The notes under the pieces were generated by a model. That model ran no database searches, was not told the origin of the DNA, and saw nothing but the letters and a program-made list of their open reading frames with translations. From Trichormus variabilis 0441 (GTDB taxonomy: Bacteria; Cyanobacteriota; Cyanobacteriia; Cyanobacteriales; Nostocaceae): a DNA stretch of 64,000 nt. Position numbers and translations under genes: made by a program. The stretch spans positions 1,176,001 through 1,240,000 of the forward strand of contig NZ_CP047242.1 in assembly GCF_009856605.1 (NCBI RefSeq), written 5' to 3'. This document shows, piece by piece, positions 1 through 8,840 of this stretch (its first letter is position 1; the number at the start of each line of letters is the position of its first letter).

Positions 1-209
1 TGTTCCTTAGGTTCACTGTCTGAATTTAATTCTCCTGGTGTCGATTGAGTTAATAATTCAGCATTGGTCGTGGGTAACTCAATTTCACTCAAATACGGAA
101 TATCAGAATTATCTACTGTTTGAGTAATTTCCGTATCACTACCCAAAGCCGGAAATGCTAAAAATAAACTAGGAAAAGCAACGGGCAGCCAAAAAAAGCT
201 CTTTTTCAC
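1..209 (-). CDS. Secreted or outer-membrane protein, N-terminal fragment (TonB-receptor-like leader)
   Basis: The gene runs off the left edge; only about 69 N-terminal residues are visible. A GTG start at 209-207 opens a leader with KK followed by a hydrophobic stretch ending in FPALG, which reads as a signal peptide. The mature part contains IPYLSEIELPTTNAELL. From memory, a similar LSEIE..AT(N/S)A motif follows the signal peptide of many Nostoc TonB-dependent siderophore receptors, so an outer-membrane iron receptor is the best guess. No barrel or plug is in view. An AT-rich stretch of near-inverted TAATAACAAT/ATTATTGTTA sequence at about 223-253 could hold a Fur-type operator, but this is speculative. 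Confidence 0.4.
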   Translation of the reverse strand, partial: MKKSFFWLPVAFPSLFLAFPALGSDTEITQTVDNSDIPYLSEIELPTTNAELLTQSTPGELNSDSEPKE

Positions 210-402
210 TTCGTCTCACACCAAGTAATAACAATTACTAAGTATTATTGTTACTTTTTTTGTAAAATTGTGTCAAAAGACACGCTGTCGTATTTCCCCT
301 AGTTTATGATGCAAAGCTTTTCAGTTGTTAGTTGTTTTGCCACTGACTTTAGACTATTAGCTGAAAAGGAGCTTTCCTAATGCGCGAATTTTGAATTGGT
401 CA

Positions 403-510
403 GGGCTTACGCACCCAAGTTGTCTGTTGAGACTGGGTATAAAGGGGTAAGGGTTTTAAAAATTTACACCCTTACACCCTTGATGTTTGGTTGTTATGCG
501 TAAGTCTTAT
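403..510. repeat. MITE-like repeat, copy 1
   Basis: Near-inverted ends AGGGCTTACGCA (403-414) and TGCGTAAGTCTT (497-508) bracket a core with CTGTTGAGACTGGGT and GGGTAAGGGT/ACACCCTTACACCC. The same architecture recurs at 16045-16191 and 16601-16700. It fills most of the gap between the truncated left-edge gene and the DUF2330 gene. Confidence 0.75.
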
Positions 511-544
511 TAGCATAAATAAGTACAGTACAATAAACCTGTAC

Positions 545-1912
545 TTATATTCCTAGCCAGGAGAAGAAATTTTCCCACCAAGGAAGTGTGAGATTACTTA
601 CTGTCAATTTCATTTTTTGACGGATGTCTTTAATATTCCAGTTAGTTAGCCTAGCTAGAGTTTGGGCTTCTTGTTCAAAACGTTTTGGCAAAGAGCGCTT
701 ATATTCTCTACCAGCCTGACACTTTGCTTCTCCTGTGAATGGATGTTGCAATACATATCTTCCTTGAAAAGATTCACGGTTAGATGTTTCCTGAAACATC
801 AAATCTTCGGGGAACTTGTCGCGGGTATAGCGGACGTGTAGGCGAGAGATAAAGACGTTACTTACAGGAAATCGGCGAAAGCTAGGAGAACCTGGACTAG
901 AAGCATCTCTATCTAACCAAAACACACCAGCCTGTTTTAATTCATCTGGAGTTAAAGGATCACCAGAACAGGGGTCACAACTACCCATGTCCCAGGCATA
1001 TTCTAGGAAAGCGACTTTCTTACCTTCTTTGGTGTATGCCGTTTGGAAAGTGGACTTGTAAAAGTCGCCAAATTCTGATTTCACAAATAAGGGGATGTTG
1101 GCGTTAGAGGGGATTTTTACTGTCCGATAATTGGTGATTTCCGCCTGACCTTGAGGTGAGAGGACATAGACAATTAAATCTTGCTCTGTAGTAGCGTTAA
1201 TCATGCCTAAACGAATAGGTAGCATGAACCTAGAGGACTTGTAAGCAATTTGCAGTGGGCGGAGAAATTGATAACCAGATTGTTCAAATCTATCTAAATT
1301 GACCTTGGCAACAAAGAACTTCATTGAGGAGCGAATATAAGGCTTAAGTAGCTGTTTTGCACCTCTAGGAATTTTGTAACCATTGCGGTTGAGCCAAGTT
1401 TCCAAGCCACCGGATTCTTTGGCGCTTAAAACCACAATGTCGTATTCTCCAACATTAAAGCGTGCCTCCACTGTCACACCCAAACTACGATCGCCCCTTC
1501 TTCTTGCAGCCCCAGATTCATTGAGGGCGGCGCTAGGTGCAGGTAGTGCCTCTAGTGCAAAATCCTCGACAGCGCAAGGATTAGAGTCGAAATATTCCAC
1601 CAAACGCGGCGCACTAAAAGCATCCAACCGCTCAATAATTTTGGGTTCAGCCACACGCACCTGCTCTTTTTTAATGACCGTCGGTACGGGTACAACCATC
1701 GCAAAATCTTTAACTTCGCCCTGGTAATCATTAGCCATAGTCAACACAGTGCGATCGCCATCCCGTGCCAACACCACCTGAGACGCTTTGTTATACAATT
1801 TGGCATCAGCCTTAGCCACATAAAATCCACAAAATGCCCAAGCCGCAGGTGCAAAGCACAGCACGGCCACTATTACCAACAACAATGGAACAAGTAATTT
1901 AAATCGCTTCAT
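545..1912 (-). CDS. DUF2330 exported protein
   Basis: About 455 residues. I start it at ATG 1912 (MKRFKLLVPLLL) because this gives a clean signal peptide ending APAAWA; the longer frame only overlaps the upstream gene. The mature protein begins FCGFYVAKADAKLYN and goes on to VVLARDGDRTVLTMANDYQG and FAMVVPVP, the hallmark start of DUF2330 proteins. A CDPCSGDPL motif lies in the middle and a short aromatic tail at the end. Molecular function of the family is unknown; exported location is inferred. Its ATG overlaps the stop of the RnfD-like gene (ATGA), so the two are very likely one operon with translational coupling. Confidence 0.85.
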   Translation of the reverse strand: MKRFKLLVPLLLVIVAVLCFAPAAWAFCGFYVAKADAKLYNKASQVVLARDGDRTVLTMANDYQGEVKDFAMVVPVPTVIKKEQVRVAEPKIIERLDAFSAPRLVEYFDSNPCAVEDFALEALPAPSAALNESGAARRRGDRSLGVTVEARFNVGEYDIVVLSAKESGGLETWLNRNGYKIPRGAKQLLKPYIRSSMKFFVAKVNLDRFEQSGYQFLRPLQIAYKSSRFMLPIRLGMINATTEQDLIVYVLSPQGQAEITNYRTVKIPSNANIPLFVKSEFGDFYKSTFQTAYTKEGKKVAFLEYAWDMGSCDPCSGDPLTPDELKQAGVFWLDRDASSPGSPSFRRFPVSNVFISRLHVRYTRDKFPEDLMFQETSNRESFQGRYVLQHPFTGEAKCQAGREYKRSLPKRFEQEAQTLARLTNWNIKDIRQKMKLTVSNLTLPWWENFFSWLGI

Positions 1913-2787
1913 ATTATTTTTGAATCTTGAATTGATAACTCCCTCATCCAAGAAAACCTTGGTGCAGACCACAGAAAATCTACCAAGATGGTCAAGGGTG
2001 CAAAGGCGAACAATACCCAAAAAACTGCGGTGGGAACAAAGAAATAGTTCCGCAAAATAAAAGTGAAAATGGCAATGCTGAATGCCCAAACTATTCGCCC
2101 AATTCGGGCATTAGGAATTGATCGGGGGTCTGTAATCATAAATAAGGCAAATAGCAGCAAAGACCCACTCATCAATCGATGCCAGTAAACATCCCAAGTC
2201 CAGCCCAACCAGAGATTACGCACGGCTTCTAGCAACGAGTAGCTTCCTAAAAAAGCAGCTGTTGTATCCCAGCGACCGATACGCCGTAAAATCATGCCAC
2301 CAGCACCAGCGAATAACAGCCCATACCACCACTCTTCACCCCACTGACCAGGAGAAACCCAAGCATCAGGAGTTAAAGCTAAGGCAGAGATGATGCCAAA
2401 ATTAGCCGGGTTGAAGAAATGTTTATTGTTGACTTGAAAGACAAATTTACTAGCGATCGCACTAGCTGCGGCTAACGCCATTGTTGTCCAATGATCAGCA
2501 CGCAACAATAAGCTTAGTCCCAAAGAAGTAATCAACGCACTGCGGAGATTTAGCTCAGGGAATGGGGAATAGGAAGTAGGGCTGGGAGACATTTTCTCTC
2601 CCTTGCTCCCAGGCCCCAGCCCCCAGCCTTGTTTCACCAGCGACAATAGCCATTGTGTTAATAGACAGGTGGCGATCGCTACTGCTATTAATTCCGGTTG
2701 CAATGTCCAGTCCCTTGTACTAATCCCTAGTATGAGAAACAAGCTCAGAAAAATAATTTGATAATCTCGTATATCTTTGAGCAACAT
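1909..2787 (-). CDS. RnfD/NqrB-like integral membrane protein
   Basis: 292 residues, strongly hydrophobic with about eight predicted membrane segments. The stretch SKFVFQVNNKHFFNPANFG followed by a glycine-rich segment is typical of the NqrB/RnfD/RnfE membrane subunit family, which binds flavin in ion-pumping redox complexes. No other Rnf or Nqr subunit is nearby, so it probably works with the coupled DUF2330 protein rather than in a classic complex. Residues about 55-75 (GLGPGSKGEKMSPSPTSYSP) are low complexity and encoded by GGGGAAT/CCCAGGCCCC repeats, apparently an in-frame repeat insertion in a loop. Confidence 0.75.
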   Translation of the reverse strand: MLLKDIRDYQIIFLSLFLILGISTRDWTLQPELIAVAIATCLLTQWLLSLVKQGWGLGPGSKGEKMSPSPTSYSPFPELNLRSALITSLGLSLLLRADHWTTMALAAASAIASKFVFQVNNKHFFNPANFGIISALALTPDAWVSPGQWGEEWWYGLLFAGAGGMILRRIGRWDTTAAFLGSYSLLEAVRNLWLGWTWDVYWHRLMSGSLLLFALFMITDPRSIPNARIGRIVWAFSIAIFTFILRNYFFVPTAVFWVLFAFAPLTILVDFLWSAPRFSWMRELSIQDSKII

Positions 2788-2940
2788 TAACCCTTTATTC
2801 AGGGATTTCCCCTAGATTTTCCCTTAATCTAAGCGAGTGCAACCCAAAATCACACTGCCGTTACAAATTTTGTTACAAGTCGAGGTTTGTTTGAGGAGTG
2901 ATGAATAAGGAGCCATTATTTCTTAATTTTGAATTTTGTT

Positions 2941-3031
2941 GGCGTAGCCTACTCTTCTCCTTCGGAGACGCTAACGCGTAGCTTGCTTCCCCATAGGGGT
3001 ACGAGAACGCTACGCGAACCCGCAGGGTATT
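2941..3031. repeat. Palindromic interspersed repeat (GCGTAGC / GCTACGC type)
   Basis: This lies in the 480-base gap between the RnfD-like gene and the phosphoribosyltransferase gene. It has nested inverted pieces such as GGCGTAGCC, CTTCTCCTTCGGAGACGC, GCGTAGCTTGCTTCCCC and GAACGCTACGCGAA. Related pieces occur at 3484-3511 and 56685-56745. It is flanked by TTTTGAATTTTGAATT, a common cyanobacterial intergenic filler. Confidence 0.75.
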
Positions 3032-3271
3032 TTGAATTTTGAATTGGTATCACTCACCCATTAGGTAGAGAGCTAGAATGTAGAGTCGCTTCGTTAGTCA
3101 GAGGATATTTAATTTCAGGCTTTTTACAATTAGATCAGGTTAATCAGCAGTAAAATGTTTGAGGCAGAAAGTCAAGGAAAGATGCGACTTAATACTTAAA
3201 CAGTGAATTTATTACTCATTACTCCTTACTTTAAACCCAGTTGTTCGCTAAACTACCGGGAGTGTGAAACC

Positions 3272-3961
3272 ATGCTATTTAAAGACCGGACAGTAGCAGG
3301 TCAAGTTTTGGCTAAAAAATTAGCAGATTATGCTAATCGCTCCAATGTGTTGGTGTTAGCCTTACCTAGAGGTGGTGTACCTGTTGGTTTTGAAGTGGCT
3401 AGGGCTTTAAATGCTCCCTTAGATGTGCTGGTAGTGCGTAAGCTGGGTGTACCGGACAATGAAGAATTAGCAATGGGGGCGTTAGCGAAGCTCCCCGGAA
3501 CGGGGTTCGCTTCTGGTGGTGTACGGATACTAAATCAAAGTATTGTCAATGATATTCAAATCTCTGATGAAGTAATTGCCAGAGTTGCAGTCCAAGAAGA
3601 AAGGGAACTCGAAAGAAGGGAAAGTATGTATCGAGGCGATCGCCCTTTTCCCAATTTGCAAGGACAAACCGTGATTTTAGTAGATGATGGTTTAGCCACT
3701 GGTGCAACTATGTGGGCTGCCATAATTGCTGTCCGACAACAACAACCCAAAGAAATTGTGATTGCTGTGCCGGTTGCTGCACCTGAAACCTGTGATGAGA
3801 TGCAAAACAAGGTGGAAAAAATCGTCTGCGCCAATACACCTAGTCCATTTTATAGCGTAGGTATGTGGTATGAGAAGTTTCCACAAACTACGGATGATGA
3901 AGTTAGAGAGTTATTAAACAAAGCTAACAATAACCATGAGCCATTATTGTCTGGGAATTAG
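3272..3961 (+). CDS. Phosphoribosyltransferase domain protein
   Basis: About 229 residues from ATG 3272, which follows CCGGGAGTG; the frame could open earlier but without support. Begins MLFKDRTVAGQVLAKKL. The PRPP-binding loop VILVDDGLATGAT lies at about residues 134-146. ALPRGGVPVGFEVA near the N-terminus is the usual pyrophosphate loop of this stand-alone family. Substrate unknown; these proteins are often assigned to purine-like salvage without proof. The usual AMGA-IASGGVR segment is interrupted here by extra residues LAKLPGTGF, encoded by a palindromic repeat (3484-3511). The reading frame is kept, so the gene is probably still functional. A small gene follows 24 bases later, probably cotranscribed. 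Confidence 0.85.
   Translation: MLFKDRTVAGQVLAKKLADYANRSNVLVLALPRGGVPVGFEVARALNAPLDVLVVRKLGVPDNEELAMGALAKLPGTGFASGGVRILNQSIVNDIQISDEVIARVAVQEERELERRESMYRGDRPFPNLQGQTVILVDDGLATGATMWAAIIAVRQQQPKEIVIAVPVAAPETCDEMQNKVEKIVCANTPSPFYSVGMWYEKFPQTTDDEVRELLNKANNNHEPLLSGN
3484..3511. repeat. Palindromic repeat inserted in frame in a coding gene
   Basis: AGCGAAGCTCCCC and GGGGTTCGCT form an imperfect hairpin. It adds about nine residues between AMGA and ASGGVR of the phosphoribosyltransferase. The same GCGAAGC/GCTTCGC vocabulary occurs in intergenic repeats of this window. Confidence 0.75.
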
Positions 3962-3985
3962 AAACGCTGTTTCTTAATAATCAAC

Positions 3986-4195
3986 ATGAATAATGAATTA
4001 AGGCAAACTGCATCCCAACTGCTAGCAGCAATGCTATCCAATCCCCACATTTACACCCAAATTAGTGAAGAGGGTGGCTATGGACAAATGGAACAGGAAT
4101 TAATTATAACGGCTGTAGAGATGGCAGAAAGTTTAATTCAGCACATTGACAATGCTCATCCTCAAACTGAGTCTAAACTACAGCAAAGAAATTGA
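3986..4195 (+). CDS. Small hypothetical protein
   Basis: 69 residues, MNNELRQTASQLLAAMLSNPHIY..., probably all helical, no cysteines and no membrane segment. It starts 24 bases after the phosphoribosyltransferase and is followed by a strong terminator, so the two likely share a transcript. I do not recognise the family. Confidence 0.65.
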   Translation: MNNELRQTASQLLAAMLSNPHIYTQISEEGGYGQMEQELIITAVEMAESLIQHIDNAHPQTESKLQQRN

Positions 4196-4228
4196 CCACT
4201 ATATTCTCCTTGAAAATACTGCTTGATT

Positions 4229-4255
4229 CCCTATCCTCTTGTGGATAGGGTTTTT
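4229..4255 (+). terminator. Rho-independent terminator
   Basis: CCCTATCC, loop TCTTGT, GGATAGGG, then TTTTT. An 8-bp perfect stem and U-tract ends the phosphoribosyltransferase/small-protein transcript. Confidence 0.9.
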
Positions 4256-4488
4256 AATATTAATGCGGACAAATTAATATTATAGTTTTACAAAATTCAT
4301 AATGTTTTAGCTGAAACAGCAAGAAGCCTCACGTCTCACCCGGAGGGGAGCATGAGATGAATTGCGCGTGAGTTGACGACAGTCCTCTGACTGATATTGA
4401 GCGTCAGCGAAATTAAGGAAGAGGGTATGGAGGAAACGAGCAAAATATTGTTTTATAATAATTTATAGTGAATTGATTTTAGTCTAAA

Positions 4489-5697
4489 ATGCTCAAGGTC
4501 GTCAAAATCAGGTTATATCCACATGCCCAACAGCAGCAGTCATTGGCTCAAGCTTTTGGCAGTTGTCGTTGGCTTTGGAATTACTGTCTGAATTTGATAA
4601 ACCAAGCATACAAAGAGACAGGCAAGGGGTTGTCTGGATATCAAGTTAAAAAGATAATCCCTCAGTTAAAGAAAGAACATGAATGGCTGACAGCAACCTA
4701 TTCGCAATGTTTACAGCAGGTGTGCTTGAATCTTGGCGTGGCTTTCAATAACTTCTTTGAAAAAAGAGCTAAATATCCTAGATTCAAATCAAAGCATGGT
4801 AAGCAGTCAATACAATACCCTCAAAATGTTAAAGTTGCTGATAATTATTTAAGTCTGCCCAAAATAGGCGACGTATCAGCAACAATTCATAGACCCATTG
4901 AGGGAAAAGTTAAAACTGTAACCATATCTAAAAACTGTTCCAATCAATACTTTGCGGCTATTCTGTTTGATGATGGCAAAGACAAACCTTCTGCAAATAC
5001 AGACGGCAAGGCAATAGGCATTGATTTGGGATTAACTCACTTTGCTATTACTAGTCAGGGGTCTAAGTTTGACAATCCTAGAATACTTGACAAGCATGAG
5101 AAGAATCTAAAGCTCAAACAGCAACAGCTATCTAGAAAACAGAAAGGCTCTAACAACCGTATTAAAGCTAGAAACAAAGTTGCTAGAGTTCACAGAAAAA
5201 TAACTAACTGCCGTGAGGATTTTCTACACAAGCTATCGCGTAGGATAGTTAACGAAAACCAAGTTATTGTGGTTGAAAATCTCAATGTTAAAGGCATGAT
5301 GCGAAATCATTGTTTGGCTAAATCCATCCATCAAGTAGGATGGGGTATGTTTTGCACAATGCTGAAATATAAGGCAGATATGGAAGGGAAAATTTATCAG
5401 GAAGTCGATAGATTCTTCCCTAGTTCAAAAACCTGTCATGTGTGTCTAAATCAAGTTGGCAGTTTACCGCTAGATGTAAGATTCTGGACTTGCGAGAACT
5501 GCCATACAAAACATGATCGGGATGTGAACGCAGCTATTAACCTCAGAGATGAGGGACTACGGATTTTGACCTCTGGAACGGGGGATAAAGCCTGCCGCCC
5601 AGATGTAAGTCGCAGTAATAGAGGACGTAAGAAATCTACTACTACGCTTTCTGCTGGACAGGAAGCCTACACTGTACCGCAAGGTCAGTGTAGGTAG
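4489..5697 (+). CDS. tnpB: TnpB, RNA-guided nuclease of IS200/IS605 family
   Basis: 402 residues, usual full length. N-terminal helix-turn-helix-like OrfB domain (residues 1-45), central OrfB_IS605 domain and C-terminal zinc ribbon. RuvC-type acidic residues are all present: D179 in GIDLGL, E263 in VVENLN, and the aspartates of HDRDVNAAINL near 343-345. Zinc ligands are C316, C319, C335 and C338. The family cuts DNA beside the element using an RNA made from the right end. The last codons form the right-end hairpin, so the coding sequence and guide-RNA scaffold overlap. No frameshift, so the nuclease is probably active. Confidence 0.92.
   Translation: MLKVVKIRLYPHAQQQQSLAQAFGSCRWLWNYCLNLINQAYKETGKGLSGYQVKKIIPQLKKEHEWLTATYSQCLQQVCLNLGVAFNNFFEKRAKYPRFKSKHGKQSIQYPQNVKVADNYLSLPKIGDVSATIHRPIEGKVKTVTISKNCSNQYFAAILFDDGKDKPSANTDGKAIGIDLGLTHFAITSQGSKFDNPRILDKHEKNLKLKQQQLSRKQKGSNNRIKARNKVARVHRKITNCREDFLHKLSRRIVNENQVIVVENLNVKGMMRNHCLAKSIHQVGWGMFCTMLKYKADMEGKIYQEVDRFFPSSKTCHVCLNQVGSLPLDVRFWTCENCHTKHDRDVNAAINLRDEGLRILTSGTGDKACRPDVSRSNRGRKKSTTTLSAGQEAYTVPQGQCR
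5666..5694 (+). other. Right-end hairpin, putative omega-RNA 3' scaffold
   Basis: CCTACACTG (5666-5674) pairs with CAGTGTAGG (5686-5694), a perfect 9-bp stem. In TnpB systems the guide portion of the RNA is copied from DNA just outside the right end, which here would begin at about 5703. Inferred by analogy. Confidence 0.55.
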
Positions 5698-5702
5698 TTC
5701 AC

Positions 5703-6209
5703 TGAAAGCTTCATTAAATAAGTGCAGAGATAAAATTCTTTATAGGATGGCTAGAGCAATATAGCGCTTCTCGTTTGTATGCAATACATTTTGATCTTTC
5801 TCCTATAAGAAGAAAGGCTTTGAGTCCTACTCCCCTTCTCTACAAGGGAAGGGACTGGTGATTAGGTCTGTATTTAACTCAATTGCAAACCGCGATAGTG
5901 CCACCAATCATCTTGTCAATGCTGGTTTACGTACTCCAGCCAAACTACATGAAAATTTTATATTTAAATTTGTCTATCTACTTAATCATCGACCCTTATC
6001 ATAATCATTTCTGTCAAAAGTTAATACTGATAAATCAGTATTAATACGTTAAATAAATCTTTTTTTGAATTTTTCATTGAGACTTAAATAAAAGTCCCAA
6101 CTATGAAAAATATTTTGTTAGAAGTAAACATACACACCAACAATCGTTGTCTAACTCTCAAATTAACAAACCTGATTCTAGTAGAACATTAAACATATTT
6201 ATTCTGCAC
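5703..6209. other. Gap without a recognised gene
   Basis: About 500 bases, AT-rich toward the right. It contains a GGGAAGGG-type low-complexity stretch around 5835-5865 and scattered short palindromes. I see no convincing reading frame or RNA; the right half probably holds the promoter of the PEP-CTERM gene. Confidence 0.5.
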
Positions 6210-7040
6210 ATGAAAGCTAACTTACTAACCGCTTTAGTTACTACCGCCGCCACCATTGCAGGCTTGTGCTACAAAATTGATACTGCATCTGCATCTGGTT
6301 TTACATGGAATAATTCTTGGACTCAACCCACTGTTGAAAGTAAGTCTGTCACTGGTTTTAATGACACACCTTTTCAACAATTCGTACAAGCAGAAGGTAT
6401 TGCGCTACCAAACAGTGGACAGTTTATATTAGACCCCACAAAGCTGAAGCTAAAATATGACCATGACGTTTCGGTTTACTTCATCAACGAAGGTGCAGGT
6501 TACAGAAACCAATTAGCTTTTGAGGCCACAGGAAGTACTAACAGTTCAGGATTAGTTTTTAATGACATTGCCTGTGAAGGTACAGGGTGTGTTGGTGCTT
6601 GGGGTGGTAATACTTTACAATTGGGAGATGGAGTTAAGCTGGGCAATTTTACCGCAGGTACTCAACTCGATTTATGGTTGCGTGCTGATGGTTTAAGCCG
6701 TGGTGACTCAGCAAATATCTTCGGAACTAAAACCTCATCTAACGCTGATGGACTACAACACGTAGTTGCTTATAGTTTTAACAATTATATTTTGTTGGGC
6801 TTTGAGGATTTGTATGGAGCTTTGGGTGCTTCCGGACAAGATGTAAATACTGGTAGGTGGAATGAAAATTCTGATCGCGATTTCAATGATGTGATCGTTG
6901 TTCTTGATATCGGTGAGAGAAATGTACAAGCGTTAGTGAGTGCTACCACCCCTGAGCCGTCTGTTACTTTGTCGATGCTACTTATCGGATCTGTCAGTGT
7001 ATTAGGGTTACGCCGTCGCCACAAGCCCACTGCTCAATAA
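6210..7040 (+). CDS. PEP-CTERM sorted exported protein with DUF4114 domain
   Basis: I start at ATG 6210 (MKANLLTALVTTAATIAG), giving a signal peptide ending near SASG; a TTG frame 63 bases upstream is less likely. The middle is a secreted beta-rich domain. FNNYILLGFEDLYG and NSDRDFNDVIVVLDIG (acidic, probably calcium-binding) identify DUF4114. The tail is TTPEPSVTLSMLLIGSVSVLGLRRRHK: a PEP motif, one membrane segment and basic residues, the sorting tag removed by exosortase. Surface or extracellular matrix placement is inferred. No exosortase gene is in the window. Confidence 0.88.
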   Translation: MKANLLTALVTTAATIAGLCYKIDTASASGFTWNNSWTQPTVESKSVTGFNDTPFQQFVQAEGIALPNSGQFILDPTKLKLKYDHDVSVYFINEGAGYRNQLAFEATGSTNSSGLVFNDIACEGTGCVGAWGGNTLQLGDGVKLGNFTAGTQLDLWLRADGLSRGDSANIFGTKTSSNADGLQHVVAYSFNNYILLGFEDLYGALGASGQDVNTGRWNENSDRDFNDVIVVLDIGERNVQALVSATTPEPSVTLSMLLIGSVSVLGLRRRHKPTAQ

Positions 7041-7256
7041 ATTAATCTAGAGTCTGTTCTGCGTTCCTATCACATCACACTGCTGGAAACAGCAACTATC
7101 AGTGCAGTCATCCACCAAAGACACTAAAAATGGTAAATGCGTTTTCACCCATATTTATGATATGGGTGAATTTATGTTTAAAATTACGTTATTAGGGTGT
7201 ACTCTGCAAATTCAAAGTCAAAATATCTGTTTTTTATTGCAAATTGCGAATTGCTT

Positions 7257-8525
7257 TTATCTGCCACGATCGCGTTCTAAATCATCAATCACTTTCTGCA
7301 TATACCATTCTTCCGACATCCCTGGTTGGTAATCTTTTTGCTGCTGAATTAATCTTTGAGCAATTTCCCAATACCCACCAACCAACCGCAGGAGTTTTTG
7401 ACGCAGCACATTCGACTTTTGTTGTTTATATTCGGGAATAGATGTCTGAATTTGTTTGAGGCTATCTTGGGTTAGTTGGTAATTTTCCCAGTCTTGTTGT
7501 TCACAAAAGATACTGGCTGCACGTTGATAGTCTTCAACGGCGTTTTGCATTTCTTCGAGAAAAGTGTAAGCTATGCCGCGATTGTAGTAAGCTTGGGCAT
7601 CATGGGGGTTAATCTGCAACGCTTTGCCATAGTCTTGAATAGCACCCAGATAATTACCCATTGCACGATAGGTATTTCCTCTGGCAACATAACCTAAGGT
7701 GTCTTCTGGCTGTATTTGAATGGCTTGATTAAAATCGGCGATCGCACCTCGATGATCACCTAATAGAGAACGTGCTTTACCTCGGTTACGGTAAACGACT
7801 GCATCTTGAAAGTTTAATTGTAATGCTTGGTTAAAATCGGCGATCGCTTCTCGATAATTTCCCATTTTGCACCGTACCACTCCCCGACAGCAATAGGCTT
7901 GAGCATCTTGAGGATCGGCTTGTAATATCCAGTTTAAATCGGCTATGGCTTCTCTGGTGTCTCCCTGTTCGGCTTTGTCTAATAGCTGGGTAAAATATTC
8001 GTTCACAGATGTGATGGGTGCAATGGGAGACTTTGTTGGCTGTATGGTGGATTGTTTCGGTGGCTGTAACTGTTTAATTTTCTCTAGACACAGACGACAA
8101 TTTTCCTGGTCTTTCTGCTGTAGGTATAATTCCGCAGCTTGTTTAAAACTAGCGATCGCATCTTGAATGTATCCCTGTTTGCGCCGCACTGTCCCCCGTA
8201 AGTGATGAGCCGCAGCATAATTAATATTTAGCCGAATCGCCTGTTCTACATCTTCCAGCGCCCCTGGTAAATTTTTCAGAGCTAGCCGTGCTAATGATCG
8301 ACAGTAATATGCTTCCACACTTTCAGGGTTTATCCTGATAACTTCAGTGTAATCTGACACAGCCAAAAGGATTGCTCCTGAGTCATAATATGCTAAACCC
8401 CTTTGTAAATAAGCTTCCGCAAAATAAGGAGTAAGTTTTAAAGCACGGCTAAATTCCTCAATGGCTCCAGCGTAGTCTCTTTGTTTAGCTTTTTCCAGTC
8501 CCTGGTTATAAAACTCGTTATTCAT
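7257..8525 (-). CDS. TPR-repeat protein
   Basis: 422 residues with two blocks of tetratricopeptide repeats. The first covers residues 1-140 (for example YDSGAILLAVSDYTEVIRINPESVEAYY). The second covers about 175-345 with the recurring pattern GDHRGAIADFNQAIQIQPED. A linker with many Q and P lies between, and a coiled C-terminal tail ends DLERDRGR. No signal peptide, so probably cytoplasmic. TPR proteins are scaffolds; no partner is indicated by its neighbours. Confidence 0.85.
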   Translation of the reverse strand: MNNEFYNQGLEKAKQRDYAGAIEEFSRALKLTPYFAEAYLQRGLAYYDSGAILLAVSDYTEVIRINPESVEAYYCRSLARLALKNLPGALEDVEQAIRLNINYAAAHHLRGTVRRKQGYIQDAIASFKQAAELYLQQKDQENCRLCLEKIKQLQPPKQSTIQPTKSPIAPITSVNEYFTQLLDKAEQGDTREAIADLNWILQADPQDAQAYCCRGVVRCKMGNYREAIADFNQALQLNFQDAVVYRNRGKARSLLGDHRGAIADFNQAIQIQPEDTLGYVARGNTYRAMGNYLGAIQDYGKALQINPHDAQAYYNRGIAYTFLEEMQNAVEDYQRAASIFCEQQDWENYQLTQDSLKQIQTSIPEYKQQKSNVLRQKLLRLVGGYWEIAQRLIQQQKDYQPGMSEEWYMQKVIDDLERDRGR

Positions 8526-8840
8526 AGCATTTATCTATGTCTTACCTTGCCCATGACAGAACTATGAAAATCAGAACTATCAATACTGGTATATCACTTG
8601 ATTAGCCAAAAGGAACAGCCAAGACCCATAATGTATTTTCAAAAATGGCTTGTTTGCAGTTCACTACAGCTAAGTATTCTTTTCGTACACAAAGAAATTC
8701 ATCAATAGTTTTTATTCAGTTTGCAAATCAGATGCCTATAGTAAAAATAATTCTTAACTAATTCTCAGCTTTAACTCATTTTTTTGCTGACAAGAAGCTA
8801 TATATTATCCTTAAATTGCCAATTTAAGGAAATTTAACCT
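8526..8840. other. Divergent intergenic region
   Basis: About 315 AT-rich bases between the divergent TPR and DM13 genes. It must contain both promoters, but I could not assign clear boxes or a hairpin. Confidence 0.4.

Larger units (their letters stand above)
4313..5702 (+). mobile_element. IS200/IS605-type element with tnpB only
   Basis: The element contains a full tnpB but no TnpA transposase. On the left, 4330-4374 can fold: CTCACG pairs with CGTGAG and an inner TCTCA with TGAGA around CCCGGAGGGG. On the right, a subterminal hairpin (5666-5694) overlaps the last codons of tnpB and is followed by TAGTTCAC. Exact ends are uncertain; 4313 and 5702 are my estimates. It would need a TnpA from elsewhere to move. 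Confidence 0.7.
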
